A program made the translations under genes and the position numbers. From Gemmatimonadota bacterium (GTDB lineage Bacteria > Gemmatimonadota > Gemmatimonadetes > Palauibacterales > KS3-K002), in NCBI GenBank assembly GCA_020344375.1, contig CP070823.1, positions 1,527,664 through 1,560,965 on the forward strand: a DNA stretch of 33,302 bases. The letters are read 5' to 3'. The notes below the pieces were generated by a model, which did not search any database, was not told the DNA's origin, and was given only the letters and a program-made list of their open reading frames with translations. Shown here one piece after another: positions 6,935 through 14,909 of the stretch (within the stretch, counting starts at the first letter, position 1; every line of letters starts with the position of its first letter).

Positions 6935-8002
6935 ATGAGTGAGCGAGCGGAAGGCGCGGCGGCCAGCGGGGCTACGATGCGCGTGTATCATCTCATCCGA
7001 CCGGGCGAGCTTCGTTTGGAGACGGCGGAGGTGCCGGTACCGGCCGACGGTGAGGTGCTAGCCCGCGTGGCTGTGGCACTCACCTGCGGCACTGACCTCA
7101 AAACCCTCGAGCGCGGGCACGCCCGCCTCAAGGTACCAGGGCGCTTCGGGCACGAGTGGGCGGGCAGGGTCGAAGCGGTGGGCGCCGGAGTGTTGAGCTT
7201 TCAAGCCGGGGATCGCATCGTCGCCACCCCGACGGCTCCCTGTGGCGACTGCGCCTACTGCCTGCGTGGCGCGGAGAATCTGTGTCTGCACCTCTTCGAG
7301 CACATGGCGCTGGGCGCCTACGGCGAGTATATCTTGGTGCCCCGTCACATCGTGAATCGCAACGCATTCCGGATACCGGACGATGTGCCGGATGTGCGCG
7401 CGGCATTCCTCGAGCCGCTGGCCTGTGTGGTTCACGGCGCCGATCTCGTTCGGCTGGCCGGTGACCGAACGGTCGTCTTTGTCGGGGACGGTCCTGTTGC
7501 TCTCATGTTCGTGCAGGTTGCCAGGCTGCGTGGTGCCGACCGTGTGGGCGTCGTCGGCCGCCACGCCCAGCGCTTGGAGGTGGCGCGGGACCTGGGCGCT
7601 GATCTGGTGATCGACGGCCGCGAGAATGATGTGCGTGAGGCGGTGGCAGCGCTGACCGACGGTCTCGGCGCGGACACCGTGGTCGAGTGCGTGGGTCGCA
7701 GCGAGGTCTGGGAGCAAGCGGTAGCCCTCGCCCGTCGGGGCGGTGAGGTTCTTTTCTTTGGAGGCTGCGAGACGGGCTCAGCGGTCCGCCTGGACACGGA
7801 TCGGGTCCACTACGACGAGCTGACCTTGCGAGGCGGCTTCCACTACACTCCCGATAGTGTTCGGCGTGCTTGGGAGCTCATCTGTAGCGGCGCCCTCAAG
7901 CTCGAGCCGTTGGTCAGCGATCGCGTGCGGTTGGACGAGCTGCCGGGCGCGTTCGAGCGTATGCGGCGGCTTGAGGCGTTGAAGGTGGCGATCGTCCCGT
8001 GA
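6935..8002 (+). CDS. Zinc-dependent MDR alcohol/polyol dehydrogenase
   Basis: A 355-residue medium-chain dehydrogenase. Catalytic zinc ligands are C51 ('TCGTD'), H73-E74 ('GHEW') and E160 ('FLEPLAC'). The structural zinc lobe has C103, C106, C109 and C117 ('CGDCAYC...NLC'). A Rossmann fold for NAD(P) follows around 'VFVGDGPVALMFVQ' (181-194). It is closest in pattern to sorbitol/threonine dehydrogenase-type enzymes that oxidise a secondary alcohol; the substrate is unknown. The first ATG (6935) adds a low-complexity 'SERAEGAAASGAT' leader. The ATG at 6977 ('MRVYHLIRPGE') begins where the family normally starts, and neither has a strong ribosome site. It lies 61 nt after the selenoprotein candidate and overlaps the next dehydrogenase by 4 nt. 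Confidence 0.88.
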   Translation: MSERAEGAAASGATMRVYHLIRPGELRLETAEVPVPADGEVLARVAVALTCGTDLKTLERGHARLKVPGRFGHEWAGRVEAVGAGVLSFQAGDRIVATPTAPCGDCAYCLRGAENLCLHLFEHMALGAYGEYILVPRHIVNRNAFRIPDDVPDVRAAFLEPLACVVHGADLVRLAGDRTVVFVGDGPVALMFVQVARLRGADRVGVVGRHAQRLEVARDLGADLVIDGRENDVREAVAALTDGLGADTVVECVGRSEVWEQAVALARRGGEVLFFGGCETGSAVRLDTDRVHYDELTLRGGFHYTPDSVRRAWELICSGALKLEPLVSDRVRLDELPGAFERMRRLEALKVAIVP

Positions 8003-9075
8003 GCACCGAGTATCCACGTACGATGCGCGCGGCGCGCGCCTACGCGCTCGATGATGTCCGGGTGGAGGAGGTGCCGCTGCCGGAACTCCAGCCGGGCGAC
8101 ATCCGGGTCCAGGTGATCGTCTGCGGTGTCTGTTCCAGCGACGCCATGGGCTGGTACGTGAGCCGCAAGGTACCCGTGGTGTTGGGGCACGAGCCGGTAG
8201 GCCTGGTGCACGAGGTCACGCCGGAGGTCCAGGACTTCGAGGTCGGTGATCGGGTTTTCTTCCACCATCACGTCCCCTGCATGCAGTGCCGGCTCTGCCA
8301 GCGCGGTCAGTACACCTCATGCGAGCGCTTCCGTCGGACCGGACTCGATCCCGGCGGCTTCGCCGAGTTCGTGCGAGTGCCTGCGGAGATCGCGCGGCTG
8401 GACGTGCTGAAACTGCCGGACGAGATCTCGGACGAGGCGGCGGCGTTCATCGAGCCGGTGGCCTGCAGCCTGCGCGCCTTCGAGAAGTTGAGCGTCGAAC
8501 CTGGCGAGAGTTTCTGGGCGGTTGGGGCGGGGCCGATGGGCTTGATGAACGTGCGGCTGGCTCGGCGGTTCGGCGCAGAGCCGGTCGTCGTCAGCGATCC
8601 GATCGAGGTGCGGCGCGAGTACGCGAAGCAGGCAGGCGCCGACGTGGTACTCGACCCGAGCGCTCGCGACTTCGGCCGGCAGATCCTGGACGCGACGGGC
8701 GGCTGGGGGCCGGAGAAGATCGTCGTGGGCCCGGGCTCGGTGGAAGCGATCGAGCACGGACTGGCCCACGCGGCGCCCGGCGCGATCGTGCTCGTCTTCA
8801 CACCCACGCCACCGGACGGCACGGTCGCTTATCGTCCTCACGACCTGTACTTCAAGGAAGTGACCATCACCCACAGCTATTCCGCCGGACCGGTCGAGAC
8901 GCGGGACGCCTTGAGCCTCATCGCTAGCGGCGAACTGCTGGTCGAAGATCTCATCACTCACCGCTTCGGTCTGGAGGGCGTAGGCGAAGCGCTCAGGCTG
9001 GCGAAGACGTTCGACGCTTCTCTGCGTTCCGTCATCTATCCGCATGGGCTGAGCGTCGAGGTGAAAGCGATTTGA
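7999..9075 (+). CDS. Second zinc-dependent MDR dehydrogenase
   Basis: A 358-residue MDR enzyme, a distant paralogue of its upstream neighbour. The catalytic site is C45 ('GVCSSD'), H64-E65 ('GHEP') and E152 ('FIEPVAC'). The structural zinc site is C94, C97, C100 and C108. The Rossmann motif is 'AVGAGPMGLMNVRLA' (174-188). A histidine run 'FFHHHVPC' precedes the zinc lobe. It starts with GTG inside the previous stop (GTGA overlap, 7999-8002), so the two are translated together. Two consecutive dehydrogenases suggest sequential or heteromeric oxidation of one sugar/polyol-like compound, but neither substrate nor order can be deduced. Confidence 0.87.
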   Translation: MSTEYPRTMRAARAYALDDVRVEEVPLPELQPGDIRVQVIVCGVCSSDAMGWYVSRKVPVVLGHEPVGLVHEVTPEVQDFEVGDRVFFHHHVPCMQCRLCQRGQYTSCERFRRTGLDPGGFAEFVRVPAEIARLDVLKLPDEISDEAAAFIEPVACSLRAFEKLSVEPGESFWAVGAGPMGLMNVRLARRFGAEPVVVSDPIEVRREYAKQAGADVVLDPSARDFGRQILDATGGWGPEKIVVGPGSVEAIEHGLAHAAPGAIVLVFTPTPPDGTVAYRPHDLYFKEVTITHSYSAGPVETRDALSLIASGELLVEDLITHRFGLEGVGEALRLAKTFDASLRSVIYPHGLSVEVKAI

Positions 9076-9482
9076 AAGAACCGAACGAGAACGTCGTCGG
9101 TCAGAGCAAGGTACTTCGCTTCCGGGACTTCCGTTGGCAGGGCGTTGAGGCTCGCAGGTACAAGGACCCCAACGATCAGTGGCGTGAAGTGACGCGCCAT
9201 CCCCTCGTCGGCATCGATGAGGGGGCACCCTTCGAGGTGCGCTACTTCGAGATCGCGCCCGCCGGCTACACGACATACGAGCGACACGAGCATGAGCATG
9301 TCGTCGTCCCGATCCGGGGCCGCGGCGCGGTGCGGCTGGGGGATCGCTGGGAGGCGGTGAGCTTCGGGGACGTGATCTATGTGGCACCTGACGATCCCCA
9401 CCAATTCCGGGCGGTGGGTGACGAGCCGTTCGGATTCCTCTGCGTCGTCGCGGCCGATCGCGATCCCCCGGTTCCGTTGTAG
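9072..9482 (+). CDS. Cupin-domain protein
   Basis: A 136-residue single cupin. Motif 1 is 'YERHEHEHVVVPIRGRG' with H72, H74 and H76 as likely metal ligands. Motif 2 is 'GDVIYVAPDDPHQF' with H110. It starts with TTG inside the previous stop codon (TTGA, 9072-9075), continuing the chain of 4-nt overlaps. Small metal cupins in catabolic operons often act as isomerases, dioxygenases or sugar-lactone enzymes; here only the fold is sure. It is the last gene of the plus-strand cluster, ending 5 nt before the converging peptidase gene. Confidence 0.8.
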   Translation: MKEPNENVVGQSKVLRFRDFRWQGVEARRYKDPNDQWREVTRHPLVGIDEGAPFEVRYFEIAPAGYTTYERHEHEHVVVPIRGRGAVRLGDRWEAVSFGDVIYVAPDDPHQFRAVGDEPFGFLCVVAADRDPPVPL

Positions 9483-9487
9483 GAGAC

Positions 9488-11629
9488 CTACCGAGGGCTT
9501 GCGGCCTGTAGCCGCTCAAGCGCCCGCTCGGTAGCTGCCAGGAGCGCCTGCGGCCCCACCGGCGAGCCGGTCGCGTTCTGCATCCAGAGATCGGGTGTCA
9601 CGTTGCCCATTCCGCACATGCGCTCGAACTCCGCCCCGATATTTCCAGCCTTCTCCGTCTGCTCGCGGATCTGCACCGCGATCATGTGTCCCAGAGAGTA
9701 GTTCGACAGGTAGAGGGGATAGTGGATCATGTGCGAGTAGATGCCGAGGAGCACCACGTCACTCTTCTTGAAGATCGGTGCGAAGTACTCATTCCACACA
9801 TCCTTCGCGATCCGCACCGTGGTTTCCCTAAGCTCGGCGGGCGTGGCGTCCGGATGCTCGTACATCCAGTGCCACATGCGCAGGTCCACAAGCGCCACCG
9901 CGCAGATCTCGGCGGTGCCCCAGAAATCGTCCAGCGTCTCCAGGGCACGGCTCTCGGCGTCCGGCGACGTCAGCCCCAGAAGCTCGAGGTCATGGGCCTG
10001 AAAAACCATCGCCAGGCCCTCGGTGAAGGCCGGGTTCGGGACTCCCTCGAGCAGATAGTGGTCGATGTAGTTGAGGGAGAGCGTCTGCTCCACGTTGTGC
10101 CCCATCTCGTGGACGGCAATGTTGTATCCCTTGTAGTCCATGCCCTGAGGTCCGACCCGCGTGCGCAGGTGGGCCTTGGCGAATCGCATTCCCGCGCCCC
10201 AGGCGTGGCCAGAGCCGCGGGCCGGATCGACCACGATGTTGTCGGCGATCGCCTGCGCCATCTCGTCGTTGAAGCCGAGCTGCATGAGCATTCTCGGCAT
10301 GTCACGCTCGTATGCCTCGGCGCTGGGATACCGCTCGGCGACGGTGCGATTTAGCTCCGTCTCTGTGTACGCAGCGCGCGAGCGAAAGCCGTTGTACCAG
10401 ATGTCGAACGGTTCCAGTGGCCGCCCCAGGCGCACCTGGATGAGCTGCCCGACTTCCGCCAGGAGTGGTGAGGAAAGGACCGCCTTCAGCATCGCCTCGA
10501 CGCGTTCTTCCGAGATTTCGCGGCCTTCGTCGAAGCTCCGCGCGATGAGGGTGGGCGCTGTAGGCGAGTAGGCGTCCACCAGACGTGCGGCCCGGAATTG
10601 CGCGAGGATGGTGGCGTAGCGGGTGTCTGGTTCGCGTGCGTTGCTGATCTCCAGGCCGGCGGGCTGCGGCATGTCCGAGTCGCGTACCGCGGCCGGGGTG
10701 ACTTCGTTGCTGTAAGGGTTCCAATCGACGTGCGGGCTGTTGACCACCACTGCGGGGATGGTCTGAGTCACGATGCGCTCCATCACCCGCTGGATCGTGC
10801 GTTGCTTGGCGAGTCCGTTCGCAGGATCGCTGTAAGCCGCCTTGAGTTCGTCGCGCAGGTTCCAGTGGGAGAGCAACCTCAGCCGGGCAGGGAAGGGGCG
10901 CCGGTCTTCGCCATCCAGCAAGTGATGCATCCAGATGTTGTACTCGGCGACGTACTGATCGGCCCGGGCACCTACCCGTGCGACCTCGAGCTGGACTTCG
11001 GCCGGTATCCTGCGTGAGAAGCTCTGGGCCAGTCGGGCTTCTGCCCACTCGCGCCGCGACCACCCCTCACCCTCGGTCAGCCGCTGCTCGAGGGTCGTCA
11101 ACGGGAAGTTCAAGAGCACCGTGAAGGCCAGCTTGTTGGCGAAGAAGTCGTCGATGATGTGCGCGGCCGGGTCATAGCCGGCGAAGACTCGGTCGAACGC
11201 GAAGATCGGCCCGAGGTCAAGGTCCGCCTGTCGGTCGAACTCACGCCCGACCTCGGCCATGTGACCATAGAGCTGCTCCAGCAGGCGCTCGAAGCGCTCG
11301 AACATCGCGTCGAGGGTCGCCTGATCGCCGGCGAAGTTCTGGCGCACAAAAAACTCGAACTCCTGCTGATCTCCATCCTCGGAGCGCCAGAAGCTCCCCA
11401 CCTGCTCCAAGCCCCGGTGGAGCCGTGCGCGTTGCGCCTCGCCGTACGTCTCGACGAGCTCACGCTCGAGCTTGTCCATGGTGTCCCCGATCCAGGCCGG
11501 CCGTGCGACCTGCGCTTGTGGCTCGCTCACGACCGGCTCCTCCTCTTCCTGCTGCGCTGCATCCGCAGCGAGGACAATCATGAGCGGCAGGACGAGCTGG
11601 CAAAGCGACATGCTGTGTGCCGTTCGCAT
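9488..11629 (-). CDS. Exported M3-like zinc metallopeptidase
   Basis: A 713-residue protein with an N-terminal signal sequence ('LCQLVLPLMIVLAADAAQ') followed by an acidic stretch. The zinc-peptidase motif 'HEMGH' is at 507-511, and a glutamate in 'FTEGLAMVFQ' (E537), 26 residues later, is the third ligand. This is the HExxH...E pattern of the M3 (oligopeptidase/thimet) clan. The helical body without other domains also fits M3. It would act on peptides in the periplasm or outside the cell. The start has an excellent ribosome site (GGAGGAAT). An alternative start at residue 7 would still keep the signal. Distance from classical M3 members cannot be judged here, so the exact subfamily is open. 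Confidence 0.8.
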   Translation of the reverse strand: MRTAHSMSLCQLVLPLMIVLAADAAQQEEEEPVVSEPQAQVARPAWIGDTMDKLERELVETYGEAQRARLHRGLEQVGSFWRSEDGDQQEFEFFVRQNFAGDQATLDAMFERFERLLEQLYGHMAEVGREFDRQADLDLGPIFAFDRVFAGYDPAAHIIDDFFANKLAFTVLLNFPLTTLEQRLTEGEGWSRREWAEARLAQSFSRRIPAEVQLEVARVGARADQYVAEYNIWMHHLLDGEDRRPFPARLRLLSHWNLRDELKAAYSDPANGLAKQRTIQRVMERIVTQTIPAVVVNSPHVDWNPYSNEVTPAAVRDSDMPQPAGLEISNAREPDTRYATILAQFRAARLVDAYSPTAPTLIARSFDEGREISEERVEAMLKAVLSSPLLAEVGQLIQVRLGRPLEPFDIWYNGFRSRAAYTETELNRTVAERYPSAEAYERDMPRMLMQLGFNDEMAQAIADNIVVDPARGSGHAWGAGMRFAKAHLRTRVGPQGMDYKGYNIAVHEMGHNVEQTLSLNYIDHYLLEGVPNPAFTEGLAMVFQAHDLELLGLTSPDAESRALETLDDFWGTAEICAVALVDLRMWHWMYEHPDATPAELRETTVRIAKDVWNEYFAPIFKKSDVVLLGIYSHMIHYPLYLSNYSLGHMIAVQIREQTEKAGNIGAEFERMCGMGNVTPDLWMQNATGSPVGPQALLAATERALERLQAASPR

Positions 11630-11661
11630 TGTGATTCCTCCGAGCCAGAACCGTCGGGCCT

Positions 11662-12303
11662 CTACAGTCGCCAGATCGCGCCCAGCGCGACCACCACCCT
11701 GTCGCCTTCCCCGAAGGGGCCTTTGCCGAAACGGACATCGATGACGGCACCCAGCAGCGGTGTCAGGGTGAAAACGCCACCTACGTCCAGCAACAAGGCG
11801 GCATCGAAATCGTCCTCGCCCGAGCTGATCCCCAGATCGAAGCGGGGATGCGCGAAGATCTCGGAGTCACCACCCGCCAGCGAGAACCCGATGCCAGCGA
11901 TGAAGCCGAGCGGGATCTTCCAGACCGTCGGGCCCGGATCGCTCACTCCGATGCCCACGTCGAAGCTCAGGGCAAGCTGGCCGCCGCCCGGGGTCAGTGG
12001 TCGCGCGAGCAACCCGTAGCGCACGTCGCCCCCCACGAACGGCGTGTCGTCGGCGTCATCGATCAGCCACAGCCCGGCGCGACCACCGATGTCCACGTCT
12101 TCGCTCACCGGGAAGCGGAGCATACCGCCGAGGACGAGCGCGTCCTCCGGAATCGCCACGTAGGGCATGAAGGTCTCGCTGACCGGAATGCCCGCCGTGA
12201 GGAGCGCCGGCTCCGCGACGACCTGAGCCATCGCCCTCTCGAGGCCCGCAATAGAACAGGCGACCGCCATCGCGGCCGCCGCTGCGTTCCGCCATCCGCC
12301 CAT
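11662..12303 (-). CDS. Outer-membrane beta-barrel protein
   Basis: A 213-residue protein beginning 'MGGWRNAAAAAMAVACSIAG', a signal peptide cut near 'RAMAQ' (around residue 26). The rest is beta-strand-like with repeated 'VGGDVRYGLLA', 'LSFDVGIGV' and 'LGFIAGIGFSLAGG' and ends 'GDRVVVALGAIWRL', as in small porin-like barrels. The frame is open upstream, but GGAGGGAGG 6 nt before the ATG at 12303 decides the start. It lies 32 nt upstream of the peptidase gene on the same strand, so they may be co-transcribed. Function unknown. Confidence 0.7.
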   Translation of the reverse strand: MGGWRNAAAAAMAVACSIAGLERAMAQVVAEPALLTAGIPVSETFMPYVAIPEDALVLGGMLRFPVSEDVDIGGRAGLWLIDDADDTPFVGGDVRYGLLARPLTPGGGQLALSFDVGIGVSDPGPTVWKIPLGFIAGIGFSLAGGDSEIFAHPRFDLGISSGEDDFDAALLLDVGGVFTLTPLLGAVIDVRFGKGPFGEGDRVVVALGAIWRL

Positions 12304-12461
12304 GACCGTCCTCCCTCCAACGGCGTGAGACGCCCTCCATCCTTCACCCGGTATATTGGGATCGGTCGGGCCAGGAGCAAGGGTGCCACACGGGCCGCTG
12401 CCCGGGCAGACCCCGGGGGCGCTTTGATACGCCGCCGCTTCGCTGCATCTTATCGGTGCGT

Positions 12462-12989
12462 ATGGACGAGAGTCGTCTGCTTCAGCGCGCCAGAGCCGGA
12501 GATCAAGCGGCATTCGGGGAGCTCGTACGCCTGCACCGCGAGGCCGTCTACCGCTTCGCCGCTCGCTGGCTCGGGGATGCCGACCTGGCGCTCGACGTTG
12601 CCCAGGACGTGTTCGTACGCGCCTTCAGCGGCTTGAAGCACTACCGAGGCGAGAGCCGCTTTCGGACCTGGCTCTTCTCCATCACACTGAACGCCGCCCG
12701 CTCTGTAGCGCGCCGCCGCAAGCGGCGCGGCGAGGTCCGGCTCGATACGGGAGCCGACTTCCCTGATCTGCGTACCCCGCCGGATGCCAAGGCGGCGCGC
12801 GCCGAGGCGTTCGCGCGGGCCGCAGCGGAGCTCGCTACGCTGCCGGAGAAACAGCGCGGCGCTGTCACCCTGCGCGTGTACGAAGGGCTGAGCTTCAGGG
12901 AGATCGGTGAGATCATAGGATGTTCGGAAGTCGCCGCGCGCGTTAACTACCACCACGGAATTCAGAAACTTCGCGAGGCACTCACATGA
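12462..12989 (+). CDS. ECF-family RNA polymerase sigma factor
   Basis: A 175-residue ECF sigma factor. Region 2 spans roughly residues 8-75, with 'DVAQDVFVRAFSGLKHYRGESRFRTWLFSI' covering the core-binding and -10-recognition helices. Region 4 follows at about 120-170, with 'LPEKQRGAVTLRVYEGLSFREIGEII' and a helix-turn-helix 'SEVAARVNYHHGIQKLRE'. An in-frame GTG at 12456 would add two residues. Neither start has a Shine-Dalgarno, so the transcript could be leaderless. It overlaps the anti-sigma gene by 4 nt, the usual sigma/anti-sigma arrangement. Its regulon cannot be deduced. Confidence 0.92.
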   Translation: MDESRLLQRARAGDQAAFGELVRLHREAVYRFAARWLGDADLALDVAQDVFVRAFSGLKHYRGESRFRTWLFSITLNAARSVARRRKRRGEVRLDTGADFPDLRTPPDAKAARAEAFARAAAELATLPEKQRGAVTLRVYEGLSFREIGEIIGCSEVAARVNYHHGIQKLREALT

Positions 12990-13312
12990 GGAGCAACGAG
13001 GAGTGCACACAGATCGGCGATCTGTTACCCGAGTTCATGGCCGGGAGGGTGTCCCCGGCGGATGAACAGCGGATCCGTGCGCACCTGGAGGGGTGCGCCG
13101 CGTGTCGGGCGCGGGCGAACGCGGTGAGCCTGCTCCAGCACACACCGGTGCCGGTACCCGATCCGGATCGCTGGGAGTGTTTCGTGAGCGGGGTGGTCGA
13201 TGCCGCCGAGCGTCGGCGGAAGCTCGTCGACCCACGCCGCATCTGGACGCTCGTTGCCGTCATCGTCGTCCTCGCCGTTGCCGTCTTCCTGTGGGTGCGA
13301 TTCGCGACCTGA
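12986..13312 (+). CDS. Membrane-anchored zinc-finger anti-sigma factor
   Basis: A 108-residue protein with a zf-HC2 (ZAS) domain: 'H33-LEG-C37-AA-C40' with an upstream Cys7 in 'NEECTQIGDLLPEFM'. These are the usual zinc ligands of anti-sigma factors that wrap the cognate ECF sigma. One transmembrane helix follows at about 85-105 ('WTLVAVIVVLAVAVFLWV') with almost nothing after it, so there is no large periplasmic sensor domain. The ATGA overlap with the sigma gene indicates coupled expression. Signal and release mechanism are unknown. Confidence 0.88.
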   Translation: MRSNEECTQIGDLLPEFMAGRVSPADEQRIRAHLEGCAACRARANAVSLLQHTPVPVPDPDRWECFVSGVVDAAERRRKLVDPRRIWTLVAVIVVLAVAVFLWVRFAT

Positions 13313-13601
13313 TCGGAGAAACCTCAACCGACTACGCTGCTGGAGAGCGCGAGGGGGCGCAGCCTAGCCCCCAGTGCGGCGACTTGCAGGCCGCTTGCCT
13401 ATGGTGCATCGTCGAGATATCTAGAGTATCCGGAGTTGCGCTGGCGGAGGTGCCGTCCATCGTCTATCCTGTCACGCGGCTCCGGAGTAAGTTGGAGGCA
13501 TCAGCAGAAGGCGAGGAGGCGGGCAGCCCCCGAGCGGTGGATCGCTGACGCTGCACCTGCATCCCTGCGCCGCAGACGTTCAGCAACACAGTTGAGACGA
13601 G

Positions 13602-14105
13602 ATGGGCAAGAAGACCGACACGCAGGCCCGAGCGGACGTGGAGATGCGAGTGCAAGCGATCGCCGCGCTGGTGGGTCGTGAGGTGCCGCGCCATCCGCCG
13701 CCGAGAGAGACGCGCGAGGACCAGCATCGTCACCTGCTGGAGGAAGCTCAGCAACTGTACGAGAACGAGCTGGCGTGGGAGGAGGAGACAGGCGAGGAAT
13801 CGACTGGCGAGGGTGCTGTGGTGGCCCTGGTGTTCCCCGGCACATTGGCGCTGGTCGACGCTCTCGTCACGTCGCATACGACCAACGAGCGGGGCGAAGG
13901 GGCGCCACACCGCGATGTCGTGGCCTCGTTCCTTGATTGGCTGTCGGGGCGGCTGCTCAGGCTGCGTTCGGGAGGTATTCGCGGTAGCGCGACGGACAGG
14001 GCGAAAGAGGCTGATCTGACGGATCGACTCATAGATCTGGTTCTGCACCGCTATTGTGGCCTGAGCCTGGCCGAGATCGAGCGCGTGGAAGCGACGCGCC
14101 ACTAG
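13602..14105 (+). CDS. Hypothetical protein, acidic/charged
   Basis: A 167-residue protein I do not recognise. The first 80 residues are highly charged and probably helical ('ETREDQHRHLLEEAQQLYENELAWEEETGEE'-like acidic stretch, about 37-68). A short hydrophobic section follows ('VVALVFPGTLALVDALV'), and the C-terminal helices end in 'LTDRLIDLVLHRYCGLSLAEIERVEATRH'. There is no signal peptide, complete membrane helix or metal motif. It sits between the sigma/anti-sigma pair and etfBA. The 289-nt gap before it (13313-13601) shows no clear gene, although one frame there carries a short conserved-looking string 'VSGVALAEVPSIVYPVTRLR'. The start has only a weak ribosome site (GAGACGAG). Confidence 0.55.
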   Translation: MGKKTDTQARADVEMRVQAIAALVGREVPRHPPPRETREDQHRHLLEEAQQLYENELAWEEETGEESTGEGAVVALVFPGTLALVDALVTSHTTNERGEGAPHRDVVASFLDWLSGRLLRLRSGGIRGSATDRAKEADLTDRLIDLVLHRYCGLSLAEIERVEATRH

Positions 14106-14153
14106 GGTCCTGCCGCCACGCCCGGTCGTCACCTCTCTGATAAGATCTACGCG

Positions 14154-14903
14154 ATGAACATCATAGTCTGCGTTAAGCGTGTGCCCGATTCGGAGAGCCG
14201 CATCGTCCTGGGAGGCGACGGTCGCTCGATCGACACACAGGGCATCAAGTACGTCCTTAACCCCTACGACGAGTATGCCGTAGAGGAGGCGCTACGGCTC
14301 AAGGAGGGTGCCGGGGCTGGGAGCGTCACGGTGATGACGCTAGGAGGCGAGGAATCGAAGGAGACGTTGCGGACGGCTCTGGCCATGGGTGCGGATCAGG
14401 CCGTGCTGCTCAAGGGTCATCCGTCGAGCGACGGTCTCGGCACGGCGGAGAAACTAGCGGCAGCGATCAAAGAGCGAGAATACGACGTGGTTCTGTTCGG
14501 TAAGCAGGCGATCGATGACGACAACCTCCAGGTCCCCGCGATGGTCGCCGAGTTGCTCCAGCTGCCCTGCGCCACGGTGGTGGTCGCCGTGAAGATCGAC
14601 GGAAACAAGGTGACCGCGGAGCGCGAGGTCGAGGGTGGCCACGAGATCGTCGAGTTCGAACTGCCGGGTGTGATCGCTGCTCAGAAGGGGCTGAACGAGC
14701 CGCGCTACCCGAGCTTGAAGGGCATCATGGCCGCCAAGAAGAAGCCGCTGGAGGAAGTGGACGTGGGCGATGCTGAGGAACGGCTGGACTTCATCGAGCT
14801 CATGAACCCGCCGGAGCGCGCGGCCGGCGAGATCGTCGGCGAGGGGCCCGATGCGGTGCCCGAGCTGGTACGCAGACTCCGCGAGAAAGCCAAAGCACTG
14901 TAA
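14154..14903 (+). CDS. etfB: Electron transfer flavoprotein beta subunit
   Basis: This 249-residue protein has the standard length and sequence of EtfB. It opens 'MNIIVCVKRVPDSE' and continues with 'GIKYVLNPYDEYAVEEALRLKE' (about 28-50), 'LRTALAMGADQAVLL' and the nucleotide-binding string 'FGKQAIDDDNLQVPAMVAELL' near 120-140. With EtfA it forms the soluble heterodimer that carries electrons from acyl-CoA and related dehydrogenases to the quinone pool via ETF-quinone oxidoreductase. No dehydrogenase or ETF-QO gene is in the window. No ribosome site precedes the ATG. An AT-rich 'GATAAGAT' ends about 8 nt upstream and could be a -10 box of a leaderless message. Confidence 0.95.
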   Translation: MNIIVCVKRVPDSESRIVLGGDGRSIDTQGIKYVLNPYDEYAVEEALRLKEGAGAGSVTVMTLGGEESKETLRTALAMGADQAVLLKGHPSSDGLGTAEKLAAAIKEREYDVVLFGKQAIDDDNLQVPAMVAELLQLPCATVVVAVKIDGNKVTAEREVEGGHEIVEFELPGVIAAQKGLNEPRYPSLKGIMAAKKKPLEEVDVGDAEERLDFIELMNPPERAAGEIVGEGPDAVPELVRRLREKAKAL

Positions 14904-14909
14904 CCGACT

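Noticed and set aside
8317..9519. 400-codon open frame on the minus strand across the second dehydrogenase and the cupin
   Set aside because: It lies antisense to two well-supported enzymes with complete zinc and cupin motifs and has an Arg/Pro-rich shadow composition.
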